From positions 56,078,401 to 56,142,400 of the forward strand of contig NC_087249.1 in assembly GCF_037042905.1 (NCBI RefSeq): a DNA stretch of 64,000 nucleotides, read 5' to 3'. The translations under genes and the position numbers were made by a program. Positions 14,252 to 24,151 of this stretch are shown here, one piece after another. The notes beneath the pieces were generated by a model. That model saw only the letters and a list, made by a program, of their open reading frames with translations. It had not been told where the DNA came from and did no database searches. Within the stretch, counting starts at the first letter, position 1; every line of letters begins with the position of its first letter. This stretch comes from Lytechinus pictus. Taxonomy: Eukaryota > Echinodermata > Echinoidea > Temnopleuroida > Toxopneustidae.

Positions 14252-15178
14252 TAGGGCTGGGACTAAAACCCGGGTACCCGAGTAGAAAAATCAATACCCG
14301 ATACCCGAAAATTGCTCACCAGTATAATGTACATGTATTTGATTTGTATTGCGTAGTGTAAGACATGATTGTAACTCATTACAAAAGTACACAAGCCTCA
14401 TTTTGAATTTCACCAATTACCCTCTAAATATCCATAAATATACAAGTTTTCAAGTGATGATGATGTGACCGAGATCGTTCAATCATCGCCATGTTTCTTT
14501 TGCAGCGCAGTGACGTCATCCAGCCACTGCGACGCAAACCAATTTATGAATGAAAATATAGTAAGCATGCGCATTGCAAGCCTCAGCCCCACGCAGTATT
14601 ACGTCAAAACAAGTCTGCAATACTCTGTCACCTCATACCAAAATCGACCTACGAAGCACCAGCCAATCACGTTCTTGTTACCATTTTTAGTTCATCATAA
14701 ACCGAAAATGGGAACACGATCGTGATTGGCTGGCGCATTTGACGCTCCGAAACCCGGAAATCAATTGACTTTGTTCACGTAGCGATACAAACTCACGAAC
14801 ACGATGTAATATCGATGCTACTTCGTAAGATTTTGACGGAAAAGCAAGAATAAAAATTTGCTTACCTGTGCAGTATCGGTGAGAAAACCTTTTATAATTC
14901 ATATGATATATAGGAAAGTGGAATTCTAGGTCGATTTTGGTACGAGGTGACAGAGTATTGAAACTTGTTTCGATGGAATACTGCGTGGGGCACGGGAGGC
15001 TTGCAATGCGCATGCTTACTATATTTTCATTCATAAATTGGCTTGCATCGCATTGGCTTGATGACGTCACCTATGGGGTTTTTCCACCAGTCATATTTCA
15101 AGTGACATGATTTTCAGGTACCCACCCGAAAATTACCACGGGTACCCGAAGAGAAAAAACCCGAAAGTCCCAGGCCTA
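14252..15178. mobile_element. hAT-type MITE with 8-bp target duplication
   Basis: Bounded by TAGGGCTGGGACT and AGTCCCAGGCCTA, with the exact 8-bp direct repeat CATACAAC on both sides (14244-14251 and 15179-15186). Long inverted arms lie inside: the phrase with GTAAGCATGCGCATTGCAAG at about 14560 recurs inverted near 15000-15025. An 8-bp duplication and TAGGGCTGG-like ends are hAT hallmarks. There is no transposase, so it is non-autonomous. Open frames on both strands read through the two arms and mirror each other; they are not genes. Confidence 0.88.
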
Positions 15179-15294
15179 CATACAACTCTTTGTTTTTTTT
15201 TATACTTTATCAAAGCTTTTATGATTATAAATGTAATTAAATAATTTGACTTGATAAATGTATATTACTGGTATACTAATTGTGAATTTTTAGC

Positions 15295-15620
15295 AAGAAA
15301 CAGTATTTGTGTTGGATTAATACATAAAAATGTTGCGAAATTTCGGAACAGCGTACCCAGGCATCACAAATTTGGTCTCAAAAGATGTGCAAGACTTGAA
15401 AGTAAAAAGGCAGCTAACAGCCTCCCAGTTATTAACCCTTAGTTAAATTGGACCAATTTGACCCCCCCCCTTCCAAAAATTTTGCGACCATGCTGTCGCA
15501 CAATTTTTTTAAAACATGCCTCTTTCTAGTCTTGTGCATCTTTTGAGACCAATCTTGTGTCACCCGGTACGTGGTTCTGTAATAACGTGATTTTATGTAA
15601 GTACATGTCATACCAAAAAT
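15295..15620. mobile_element. Inverted-repeat element, probable decayed MITE
   Basis: GGTCTCAAAAGATGTGCAAG at about 15373 pairs with CTTGTGCATCTTTTGAGACC at about 15532. The homology extends outward through TGCCT and CACAAATT. A poly-C tract lies near the centre. Outer limits are approximate and no target duplication was identified. Confidence 0.55.
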
Positions 15621-15879
15621 TGCTCAAAAACGTGATTTTGTGTACAAAGTCAATGCAATAGAGGAAAAAGTATGATTTTGTATTCTAATTACGCATAAAT
15701 TAGTATTATCACTTACTAACAATTTGCGTGAAATAATTTACAATTTAATTTTGTAAATTATGCCCTAGACAACCCATGTGCCAATGTTAGACGCGATTGT
15801 GCGGTCAAGATCTCAAGGAAGGGGGGGCCCTGGAAACCCCCCCTCCCCCCTTCCCCGGCCATATCAACTCCCAAAATAC
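15621..15879. other. Unrecognised stretch with G- and C-runs
   Basis: AT-rich sequence followed by homopolymer-rich GGGGGGGCCC and CCCCCCCTCCCCCC at 15822-15855. No gene seen. Confidence 0.4.
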
Positions 15880-15975
15880 CCTGGCTTTAGTTGACTTTCT
15901 GGCTCCTCTTGAGTAGTCACCATTCATTGGACAGCTTGTTTTTATCCAAGTCTGTATAGCACGAGGCAGCTTAAT
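15880..15975 (-). pseudogene. Possible exon, unknown gene, inside giant element 1
   Basis: On the minus strand a pyrimidine tract ending in CTACAG is followed by 32 open codons and then a possible donor (AGG|GTATTT). The predicted peptide begins IKLPRAIQTWIKTSC. I do not recognise it. Its reading phase does not fit the neighbouring candidate exon at 16335-16454, so a joined gene model fails. It may be a relic of a captured gene, an accessory gene of the element, or chance. Confidence 0.25.
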
Positions 15976-16334
15976 CTGTAGAAAAAAAAAACACATACCA
16001 TTACGATAACATGAACAACATAAAAATACAAGAAATAAGGTGTTTTGCCCCCATCTAGATCTCTTTTCACAAGTACATATCTATCGGATAATGAGGTCCT
16101 TGCGGCTATCTCTCTTAGCATATTCTTGCTTATAAAAGCAAACTAAGCCGAAGAGTGACAAACAATTTATAATGCAAACAAATTGTCATAAGCACATATT
16201 GAAACTCTTTAATAAAACAATGAAGAATAAATCTACATCTTCTAACAAGGATTACACTGTATGCCACTGCATGAATACAATCTGCTTAATTTTGTAATTA
16301 TAATATCTACTGAAGTGAATGCCTATATAATCAC

Positions 16335-16454
16335 CTTTTATGAACTCCAACCGTGTCTTGTACAAGAACATGGCCTTTTCTGTGTACACCTGTAGTATCT
16401 TTCCCACATAATGCTGGACTTGCTGCTCGATCATCCAGAGATCCCTCTTTGAAT
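16335..16454 (-). pseudogene. Possible exon, unknown gene, inside giant element 1
   Basis: On the minus strand CATTAAAG precedes 120 bases that stay open in two frames and end at an AAAAG|GTGATT donor. One frame gives a helix-prone peptide containing DLWMIEQQVQHYVGKILQVY. The other frame joins in phase to the candidate exon at 17658-17773. Which frame, if either, was ever translated cannot be decided here. Confidence 0.25.
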
Positions 16455-16632
16455 CTTTAATGAAATGAAATGAATTTGAGTGACATAGTAAAATTTTATT
16501 TGCAGGTTAATACAAATACATGATGTAATAAAAATACATGATAAAACTTCTTCATTTCCATATTTCAGTGTTACAATTCAGGTGCAAAGAGTCATATTCT
16601 TTAATAATATTCAACATAAAATCAATGAAAAC

Positions 16633-17619
16633 TAGTGCTGTTGTCGATAGGCCTCATATCGACATTGATGTCGACATACGAAGGATTTTCAAAATTCCGA
16701 CATGTCGACATGCACGCACCCACATCGACATGTAAACATAAAATAAAAAGGGGTCTAGCCTACAATCACGAGCGTAAAGATTAGCTGAAAAGTTAGAAGC
16801 ATTTATCCACAGTAATTGGCGCGATTAAAAGGTTTATTCAGCTTAGCAGCGCATTAAATGAAAAAAGAATATCTGCGAGCTGTGCGGCAGTAGAAATACG
16901 TCAGTGCAGGGCCGGCCTGCCCGATCGAGCCGCCCTCGATATCCCGTTATAGCGAGAGTAGCATTCACCGTACCCATCCACGGAAATATGTACCCATCGC
17001 GCGCTATTCACCGTGCTTGATAATACGTTGCTCCTCAATGCATTACTTTTCACATAAACGTGAGCAGCAGCGAACACGTGTTTTTGTCAAAGTTGTGACT
17101 GCCGCAATTGAGCGCTTACTTCATATCACGAAGTCACAGAAAACTTCCCTTCATTCGTTTGGAGATCGTTGCACGGATCGCCGCGGAAGTGATACTGAAA
17201 TTATCGGTCGATTTTCATTACTTTTCATTGTCAAATTGAGGAGCTTGCGTTTGCAGCAATGATCACTGTTGTAATTGGTGATTCTCAAATTGGCTACGAG
17301 TGTTATTGAGCAATGCTTTCGAAACCGGATCCTGGTACAAAAACTTGATTCTCCAGAAAAAAAATGTGGATTAAATCGGTGATTTTGGAAGCTCAATTCC
17401 CGAACTGAGCCTGTATTATATAGATCTAGTGTGGGGATATCACTCGTGTCAAGGTGAATATATTTGATTGAGAGTGTTGTTCCACGATCGAATGCTTTTT
17501 TTTTATGTTAGGGAGCCCAGGCTAAATTACGGTCCCTTTTTCATGTCGACATTGTCGATGTCGGGATTAATTTTTAAGCGACATGTCGACATGGATTTTT
17601 GTTCCCGACAACAGCACTA
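16633..17619. mobile_element. hAT-type MITE with 8-bp target duplication
   Basis: Bounded by TAGTGCTGTTGTCGATAGG and CCCGACAACAGCACTA, and flanked by the exact 8-bp repeat ATGAAAAC (16625-16632 and 17620-17627). Subterminal regions at both ends carry several copies of GACATGTCGACATG-type words. There is no transposase. It differs in sequence from the hAT-type MITE at 14252-15178, so two families inserted independently into the core of giant element 1. Confidence 0.88.
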
Positions 17620-17657
17620 ATGAAAACATTAAAAGTAGAGGAGCATTTTAACCTTAC

Positions 17658-17773
17658 TCAAAGTCTGTTATTGTCGCTAAAGTCTTTACAATAAGAAGAT
17701 TGGGCACTTTGCCGACATCGCGTAATGCTTTGCATCGATTTACATGTATAATAGTCTTTGTGCCTAGTCTTTT
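17658..17773 (-). pseudogene. Possible exon, unknown gene, inside giant element 1
   Basis: On the minus strand an AG is followed by 38 open codons plus two bases and a good donor (TTTGA|GTAAGG). The peptide begins KRLGTKTIIHVNRCKALRDV. It is unrecognised, and the length is short enough for chance. Confidence 0.22.
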
Positions 17774-18012
17774 CTATGTAGTGTCTTTAATATGTAGATA
17801 AAACATGCGTCCTTTAGCTAGTTAGACGAACAATTTTGGAAATTAAAGACGGATCCATATTTTATCAACCGGAAGAGAAATTAGTGCTTAAATGAAGCTA
17901 TTTGAGGGATATTGATGATATTTAGGGTGAATTGACTTCACATCTTTTCGTAAGTTTGTCATGTTCATAGAAGGCCGGACTTGATTTTATAGAAACCTCT
18001 TTTAAATTTGTG

Positions 18013-18105
18013 GGATTGCCTACCTCGAGTGAAGTTTGTGCAGGCTCCACTCCACTTCACTATTGCTACACTACGCTCCACCTACCCAAACTTTGAGACC
18101 GTGAA
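18013..18105 (+). repeat. Solo terminal fragment of a MULE-like MITE family
   Basis: CTCGAGTGAAGTTTGTGCAG and CTCCACTCCACTTCACTA match the terminal repeats of the element at 57451-57973. Only one arm is present here, ending after CCAAACTTTGAGACCGTGA. Confidence 0.65.
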
Positions 18106-18297
18106 CTGGTTTCTAGTTCAACCTGGCTCTGCCAAACGGCCACAGCCAGCGCCAGAAACCTCTCCAAATCGAGATACTGTTGAGAAGGATAAGCCAAAAA
18201 AGAAACAGTACTGTACAGACTACAGAGACAATCAACAATAAAGTCTTGGGGCTTCGATTGGCTCGAATCTGAAGTGTGTGAAGCTGAAGCTCTGTTG

Positions 18298-18446
18298 CAC
18301 TAGCGTACCTACGCCTACGGGGGGGGGGGGGGCAGTCTGCCCCCCTGACGAGTCACAACCCATGCACTTTTTTTTTTTTTGCTTGTCACATTTTTGGGCG
18401 AACGAATTTGCCCCCCCCCCTGTGAAAAATCCTAGGTACGCCACTG
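18298..18446. mobile_element. Small MITE (about 150 bp)
   Basis: Ends CACTAGCGTACCTACG and CCTAGGTACGCCACTG are imperfect inverted repeats. The inside holds a long G-run, a T-run and a C-run arranged almost palindromically. The short open frames over it come from the homopolymers. Confidence 0.65.
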
Positions 18447-18697
18447 CTCTGGTGGGATCACTGTTGTTTATTGTAAGGCCTGTAGCCTACAGTAATTACA
18501 GTTAAAATTGTTCTGAGCTTTTAGGCATCACATTGCGTCAGCCTGCATTGCGTCTCGGAATGTCAAAAGGTAATTGCTGATATGCGATTAAAAAAAAGTA
18601 GCCCCATGAATTAGAAAATAGCCCCAAGATATTTAGTGGTAGCCCCAATGTAAAAAAAAAGTAGCCCCTAAAAAAAAAAAATTAATTCCTACCCTGG

Positions 18698-19184
18698 GAT
18701 CTGATATTCCGAGTGACAAAAAGTGGGATCTTATGGGGGGGGGATATCAAATTCATGCAACATCACGCTCTTTAAAAAAATTAAAACTAATATTCTTCCT
18801 GCACACAAAGTTTCAGTTCTTCTCCATGCCTCTATCCGTCTCAAAATTGATGATTTAGAGCCAACATGAAGTTTCTCACACGTATCAATATTCAATACAT
18901 CGCATGCGTGTGAGGTCGGTCGGGTCAGACCAGGCCCGGTATCTCGCGAATATTGCATCCGCATGCAATGTTTTGAAATCGGCAGCGAATTATAAATATG
19001 TGTGAGGAACTTCATGTTGGCTCTAAATCACCAATTTTGAGACTGATAAAAGCATGGAACTAAATGAAACTTTGTGTAAAGTAAGAATATTAGTTTTAAT
19101 TCTTTTTAAATATCAAGATGTTGCATGAATTTTATATTCCCCACCCCCATAAAATCCCACCTCTGTCACTCAGAATATCAGATC
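18698..19184. mobile_element. Long inverted-repeat element related to the MULE-like family
   Basis: GATCTGATATTCCGAGTGAC at the left pairs with GTCACTCAGAATATCAGATC at the right, and the arms continue inward for about 200 bp, through the phrase TGGCTCTAAATC with its complement. The end GTCACTCNGAATATC also occurs inside the right arm of the 57451-57973 element, linking the two. Confidence 0.75.
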
Positions 19185-19388
19185 GAGTTCATGGTCTCGA
19201 AGTTCGCGTCTGTAACGTTGGCGAAGAACAATAGAAAACAAGATGGCGGCGTAAACATCGGATAAGTCTCTTCCGTCTAATCATGATATTTTTCGCATTT
19301 TTTGGAATGAATTTCTTCTTCAAAAATAACGACGAGAGCGTAGAAATGTTGGAAATTAAGTTTTATCCCATGTACATGATTTAGGTCT

Positions 19389-19757
19389 AACGTTAGGCTA
19401 ACCCAGAGAGCTCCCGCCCGCGCAGCGGGCGGGAGCCCAGAAGCTTACCGTGTATTTTACCATTGTCACCGGACTAGGGTGATTTATGGTCTAAATATTT
19501 CTCCAAATGAATTGTGAAAACAGAAAGTATACAATTACCACGATTATATGGATGAAGGTCTAACGAGTGGCAGATTCCTGACATCTGGGCACAGTCTGGA
19601 ACCTCAAAAAAACGAAAAGTTCTCTCCTTCTACCCCGTCTCGATCGGCCATTTTTGTTAAAAATCGTAACAAAATGGCCGATCGAGACTGGGAATCGAAA
19701 CCCAGAGAGCTCCCGCCCGCGCAGCGGGCGGGAGCTCTCTGGGTTAACGTTAGGCTA
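19389..19757. mobile_element. Compound hairpin element with GC-rich stems
   Basis: TAACGTTAGGCTAACCCAG opens the element and CTGGGTTAACGTTAGGCTA closes it. Each end contains the stem CCCGCCCGCGCAGCGGGCGGG; the right one is a near-perfect 22-bp stem. In the middle (19637-19688) lies a second palindrome, GTCTCGATCGGCCATTTT with its complement. It looks like a MITE rich in cruciform-forming sequence. No target duplication was defined. Confidence 0.6.
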
Positions 19758-20099
19758 GATCTTTTAGAAGGAAAGTAGAAATCTCGGGGCCGGGGGTGAA
19801 AGTTTCAAGTTTTGGCTTCCTCTGTGTGGGTATATGAGAAAGGATCCCTGGATTCATATGAGAGTGACCTTACGAAGTTACGTTAGTAAATGATTTTCAC
19901 TCTCTAGAAGCCGCCTGGCTAGGCCTACAGCCATTCCTGATCACGATATTTTGAAAAGTGGTGGATATATTGACTTCAAATGTGACTGAGAGACTTGTCA
20001 TGACATTTGGGAACAAATATTGGTGATGAGGTATGCTGGTATTAATCGGCCGGTGCGAAACTGCATTAGCGCCCACCCCTGACCTGGCTACAATCATGA

Positions 20100-20600
20100 C
20101 AATACAAACATCCTCACCGCCGCCATCAATATACTACTAACTTAGCCAGCCGTTGGCCGTCCCCGGCCGCGCACACCGCAGATCAGCCCCCACCCGATAA
20201 GCGATCGGGAACAACGGCAGTGCAGTGGCCGTACGGTAATGATTAAAAAGTCGAAGAAATTTAAGTGCATGCCGCGCCAAACTACGAAAAATTGATCTAA
20301 CTTACTGTTTAGCCTGTTGTGTGAATGTCTTAAGAAGTCGTTGTCCGAATCTGATCCATATTCTGTTAGTTTTTGTTGAAATATTGACGGCCTTCTTCAT
20401 CAAGCTTCGGGTTCAGCTGAGCAGTTACGAACGTTTTTTTTCAAATGGCGGAACCGGAAACACGTATACGGTACAGTCTAGTCTGCTATGCAGACTCTGA
20501 ATGGCTCGTGAAGTGGGATCTGCAGCTGGTTTGCGAAGCAAACCAGCCTGAAAGGGCGAGCGAAGCGAGGCTATAGTAGACCTAGTCTGCTATGCAGACT
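20100..20600. other. CpG-rich patch, possible old promoter
   Basis: A locally GC- and CpG-rich stretch in otherwise AT-rich DNA. On the minus strand an ATG at 20400 opens a short frame (starting MKKAVNISTK) that ends at a strong donor (AAACA|GTAAGT) at 20306, as in a promoter with a first exon. It does not join in phase to the candidate exons downstream. Palindromes CTGGTTTGCGAAGCAAACCAG-like (20526-20546) and AGTCTGCTATGCAGACT (two copies) are also present. Confidence 0.3.
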
Positions 20601-21713
20601 CCTTGAATCAGCTGTGATACACACACTGCAGATGTGGGTCTACAGTTGTAGACTAGTACAGTCCGTGCGTTTGTACGGGGAGCTCGGAGGGGGGGGGGGT
20701 CTTACTTTTTACTTGGCAACCAGACAATTTGACTATTTTCGCCATCATTTATATATCATATTATTAACGTAAAGGAATTGAATAAAGTAAAATTCAAATA
20801 TTTATTTCTTCTTCCTTTCTTTTTCTTTTCTATGTCTTTTAATTTTTTTCTTTCTCTTTATTCTTTTTTTTAATGGATAGGATTTAAAAACATGTCTCAC
20901 AATTTTACTGAAAATATGTTATATAGGCCTACTAGTATGCAAGTAGGATGACAAAGAAAGCAATGAGGAAAATCACAGCTCCAGTCCTATGTATTTTTAA
21001 TTTTATTTCTTTTCAAAAACACACATTTTATCCTTTCTTGCGATCGAAGGAAAGATCCCTTTATAAGGTTCAAGTAGTAAAAGAAAATAATCTTAGATCA
21101 AGTGCCGGCAGGGTATTTTGATAAGGGGTGGAGGAGCAAGACAAGCAAATATAAAGATACCATTTTGAAGCGAAACATAAGAAAAGATAATAACTTTGCC
21201 AACGAGGTAAAAAATAATATGATATCGGTTGTGACACTTTAAGGATGGAAAATAGTTTGAAAATATATAGATACAAACTTCATACAAATTAGAAAAAAAG
21301 AAGCAAAATAAACTGCCATCATATGTGAACAGAGATACAAGATTGTTCTTGCAATTAAAAAACATATTTACAAACTATATATAGCTTCGCATCATAAAAA
21401 TAGATTGAAAATATCCAAATTTATTTGATTTAAAAAGAAATAGATATAAACCAGCCTGGCTAACATATTGCAAGGTGGCAAAGATATAAACCGGGGATAT
21501 AAAGCAAAAAATAGGCCTTAAAATGGAAATTAAATATCCTATTTTTAGTTTATCCTATTCCACCTGTAAAAATAGTGAATAGGAGAACAAATATTGAAGT
21601 AATTTTATTTATAATAATATATTTGTAAGAAAATAGGTCCTTTTTACTAAAAAAAAATAAATAAAAAAATAGATGGGAAACTTGGAAAAATGTATTTTCT
21701 CGCAATAAAAACT
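20601..21713. other. Low-complexity AT-rich DNA in element 1 core
   Basis: T-rich and A-rich tracts plus a G-run near 20690. No credible gene. The minus-strand open frames near 21.1-21.36 kb are T-rich low-complexity translations. Confidence 0.45.
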
Positions 21714-21717
21714 TTAA

Positions 21718-22305
21718 GGGGCCAGAATCGCATTAAAACTTGGTTATGAAACGTGTAAAACAAAATCTTAGATAGCATTTTAACTGAGATTTATTTTTTA
21801 ATCAACATTCAACGCTGAACTTTCTTATGTTAATTGTTTATCAATATTTTGTGAAAACAGATAGTGTGCACATCGTCATGAATATTCATTTGGTGGGCTG
21901 ATGATGTGACATTCCCATTTTTCTTTTTTAATGTTAGATATGAAATTATGATTATCTATTTTTTCAATACATGTGTAAATAATGTGTCCCCATTGTAAAG
22001 TTGCTGCATTAAATAACTAATGCGGTTAATTAGTCGTCATTCCAATTGTTTAAGTTCTTGGTAGAAATATGTTGAATAAATCTAATTTCATATATTGTAC
22101 AAAAGAACATGGGATATGACATCATCAGCCCACCTAATGAATATTCATGAGACATGCCTAAATAAAACTGTTTCATGGGAATATTGCAAATCCTTAAAAT
22201 TCAACTTAACTTCGTTATTTGTCATCCGATTTTGAATAAATTTTAAGCATTTTGTTTTGTGAATTTTACTCTATTTATTGATTATCTCTAGCGTTGACCT
22301 CCCCT
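21718..22305. mobile_element. Diverged TTAA MITE
   Basis: Collinear with the element at 62189-62775: it shares GTGCACATCGTCATGAATATTCATT-type core words, ATGATGTGACAT, AACTAATGC and the inverted CACCTAATGAATATTCATGA. It starts just after TTAA at 21714-21717; the right flank reads TTCAA, so the duplication has decayed. Non-autonomous and clearly older than the 62189 copy. Confidence 0.75.
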
Positions 22306-22989
22306 TCAATTATTTTCTTGTATTGTTAGAAAGAGATGGATGAAGTAGAATAATACGTTCATGCTTATATTTTTATTCATTACAATATCTCTTTGAAATT
22401 CAACCCGGCTTCCTCACAACCATTAAGCTCTAAGAGTGTTAGGTGTGTCCTGTATATTTCAACACGTACCCTTTTAAATATAGTCATTTTTTTATTATTC
22501 ATCCTGTTTTTTATGAAAAATAAGTGGCGAACAAACAAAACAAAAATGATAATTGAAATTTAAAAGAGCGCATGAAAAAGAAATAACCCTGAAAACGAAC
22601 AATAGTCCTCAAAATATAAGTTGCCCATTTTGGGGTCAATAATTTTTCGCATTTTTCAGTTCGCGCTTTGCTCCTAGTTTTGATCTAGTACGTATAGTAC
22701 CCTTTCTCGTAGAAATAGAAGCTATCAAACTTAAAACCTCTGAGTCTCAGTAGGCATAACCCCCCCCCCCCCTCGCTGATATAGACCTACACAATGGGAC
22801 AGGGTGAAATATAATTTTGAAATAGGGCCTATATGTCACAATCTAGCTATCACAAAATTAAATTTTCATATAAAAAATTGTACTTTTTAAAATGAATGGT
22901 GCCCTTTTAAGCCATATGGCCTTCTAAAAATATAAGACTCAATACGCTACTGACCTCTCCCGAAACTGAAAAAAAAAGATAAATCCCTC
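22306..22989. other. Unrecognised DNA before the right subterminal array
   Basis: AT-rich, with a C-run near 22760. No gene or structured element seen. Confidence 0.45.
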
Positions 22990-24125
22990 ACTGGAAATAA
23001 AAAAAATAGTCTGTGGTACAAACAGGGCTTCCATACAAGTACTAAAGGAAACTAATTTTTTCATGTACTGTACCACAGAAAATACACCAGTAGCGTCTGT
23101 GATACAGTTTCAGTCATATTTCTGGGGTGGCTGCATGAGAAGTACCGCAGGAAATTTTGAAAGTATAGCACTGGGGTTGCCATAGAATTTTAGAAGTGCC
23201 TATATTGAGTCCTGCAGGAAATTTCAAAATTTTCATTTACCACAGAAGTATCACAGGGTTTTCATAGAAGTGTCTTTAATAGGATCGAGTACTGCAGGAA
23301 ATTTCAAAATGGTCATGTACCACAGAAGTATCACAGGGTTTCCATAGAAGTGCTTAGTAATAGGAGTACTGCAGGAAATTTAAAAAATGTTCATATACAA
23401 CAGAAGTATCGCAGGGTTGTCATAGAAGTACTGCAGGATATTTTAGAATTTTCATGTACAACAGAAGTACGACATAACTATCACAGAGTGATATTGTATA
23501 CAGTTATGTACAACAGAAGTATTACACAGGTACGACAGAGTACCATTAAGGTATTGCATGAAATTTTCATATTTTTATGTACCACAGAAGTAGAACTATC
23601 ACAGAGTGATACCACAGGAGTCCTGTAGTAATTCCTTATACAGTTTTGTACAACAGAAGTATCACACAGGTACGACAGAGTACCATTAAGGTATTGCATG
23701 AAATTTTCATATTTTTATCTACCACAGAAGTATGACAGAACTATCACAGAGTGATACCACAGAGGTCCTGTTGTAATTCTATATACAGTTTTGTACAACA
23801 GCAGTATCACACAGGTACGACAGAGTACCATTAAGGTATTGCATGAAATTTTCATATTTTCCTGTACCACAGAAGTATGACAGAACTATCACAGAGTGAT
23901 ACCACAGAAGTCCTGTTGTAATTCTATATACAGTTTTGTACAACAGAAGTATCACACAGGTACGACAGAGTACCATTAAGGTATTGCAGGAAATTTTCAT
24001 ATTTTCCTGTACCACAGAAGTATGACAGAACTATCACAGAGTGATACCACAGAAGTCCTGTGGTAATTCTGAGGTACCGTCGTGTATGACAGAAGTATCA
24101 CACAGGTACAACAGAGTACCACTAA
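22990..24125. repeat. Right subterminal array of giant element 1
   Basis: Two kinds of tandem unit. At 23160-23450 there are units of about 79 bp built on TACCACAGAAGTATCACAGG and GTACTGCAGGAAATTT. At 23551-24100 there are four units of 140-145 bp, with the marker GTATTGCATGAAATTTTCAT at 23551, 23691, 23836 and 23981. The core words (TACCACAG, GTACTGCAGGAA) are the same vocabulary as in the left subterminal array. Open frames here are repeat-derived. Confidence 0.92.
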
Positions 24126-24151
24126 AGTACTGCAGGAATTTTTTGTAAGGG
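24126..24151 (-). repeat. Right TIR of giant element 1
   Basis: Inverted copy of 11313-11338 with a single difference, followed by TA at 24152-24153 and then satellite. Confidence 0.93.

Larger units (their letters stand above)
11313..24151. mobile_element. Giant TIR element 1 (12.8 kb), inserted in the satellite
   Basis: The ends are inverted repeats of 26 bp with one mismatch, starting CCCTTACAAAAAATTCC and reading outward as ...GGAATTTTTTGTAAGGG. Both ends are flanked by TA (11311-11312 and 24152-24153). Removing the element plus one TA restores the uninterrupted satellite phrase AAACTTACAGCTAC seen elsewhere in the array, so the boundaries are firm. About 1 kb at each end is packed with TACYRCAGGA-type words; the 10.6-kb core is mostly non-coding with nested MITEs. 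No transposase is recognisable. A TA duplication fits the Tc1/mariner/IS630 group among others, but this TIR was not matched to a named family. Confidence 0.9.

Noticed and set aside
14465-15070. Two open frames on opposite strands with similar peptides
   Set aside because: They are the two arms of the hAT-type MITE inverted repeat read in mirror image.
19403-19435. Rho-independent terminator-like hairpin
   Set aside because: The GC stem lacks the expected T-run and the DNA is eukaryotic; it is part of a repeated palindromic element.
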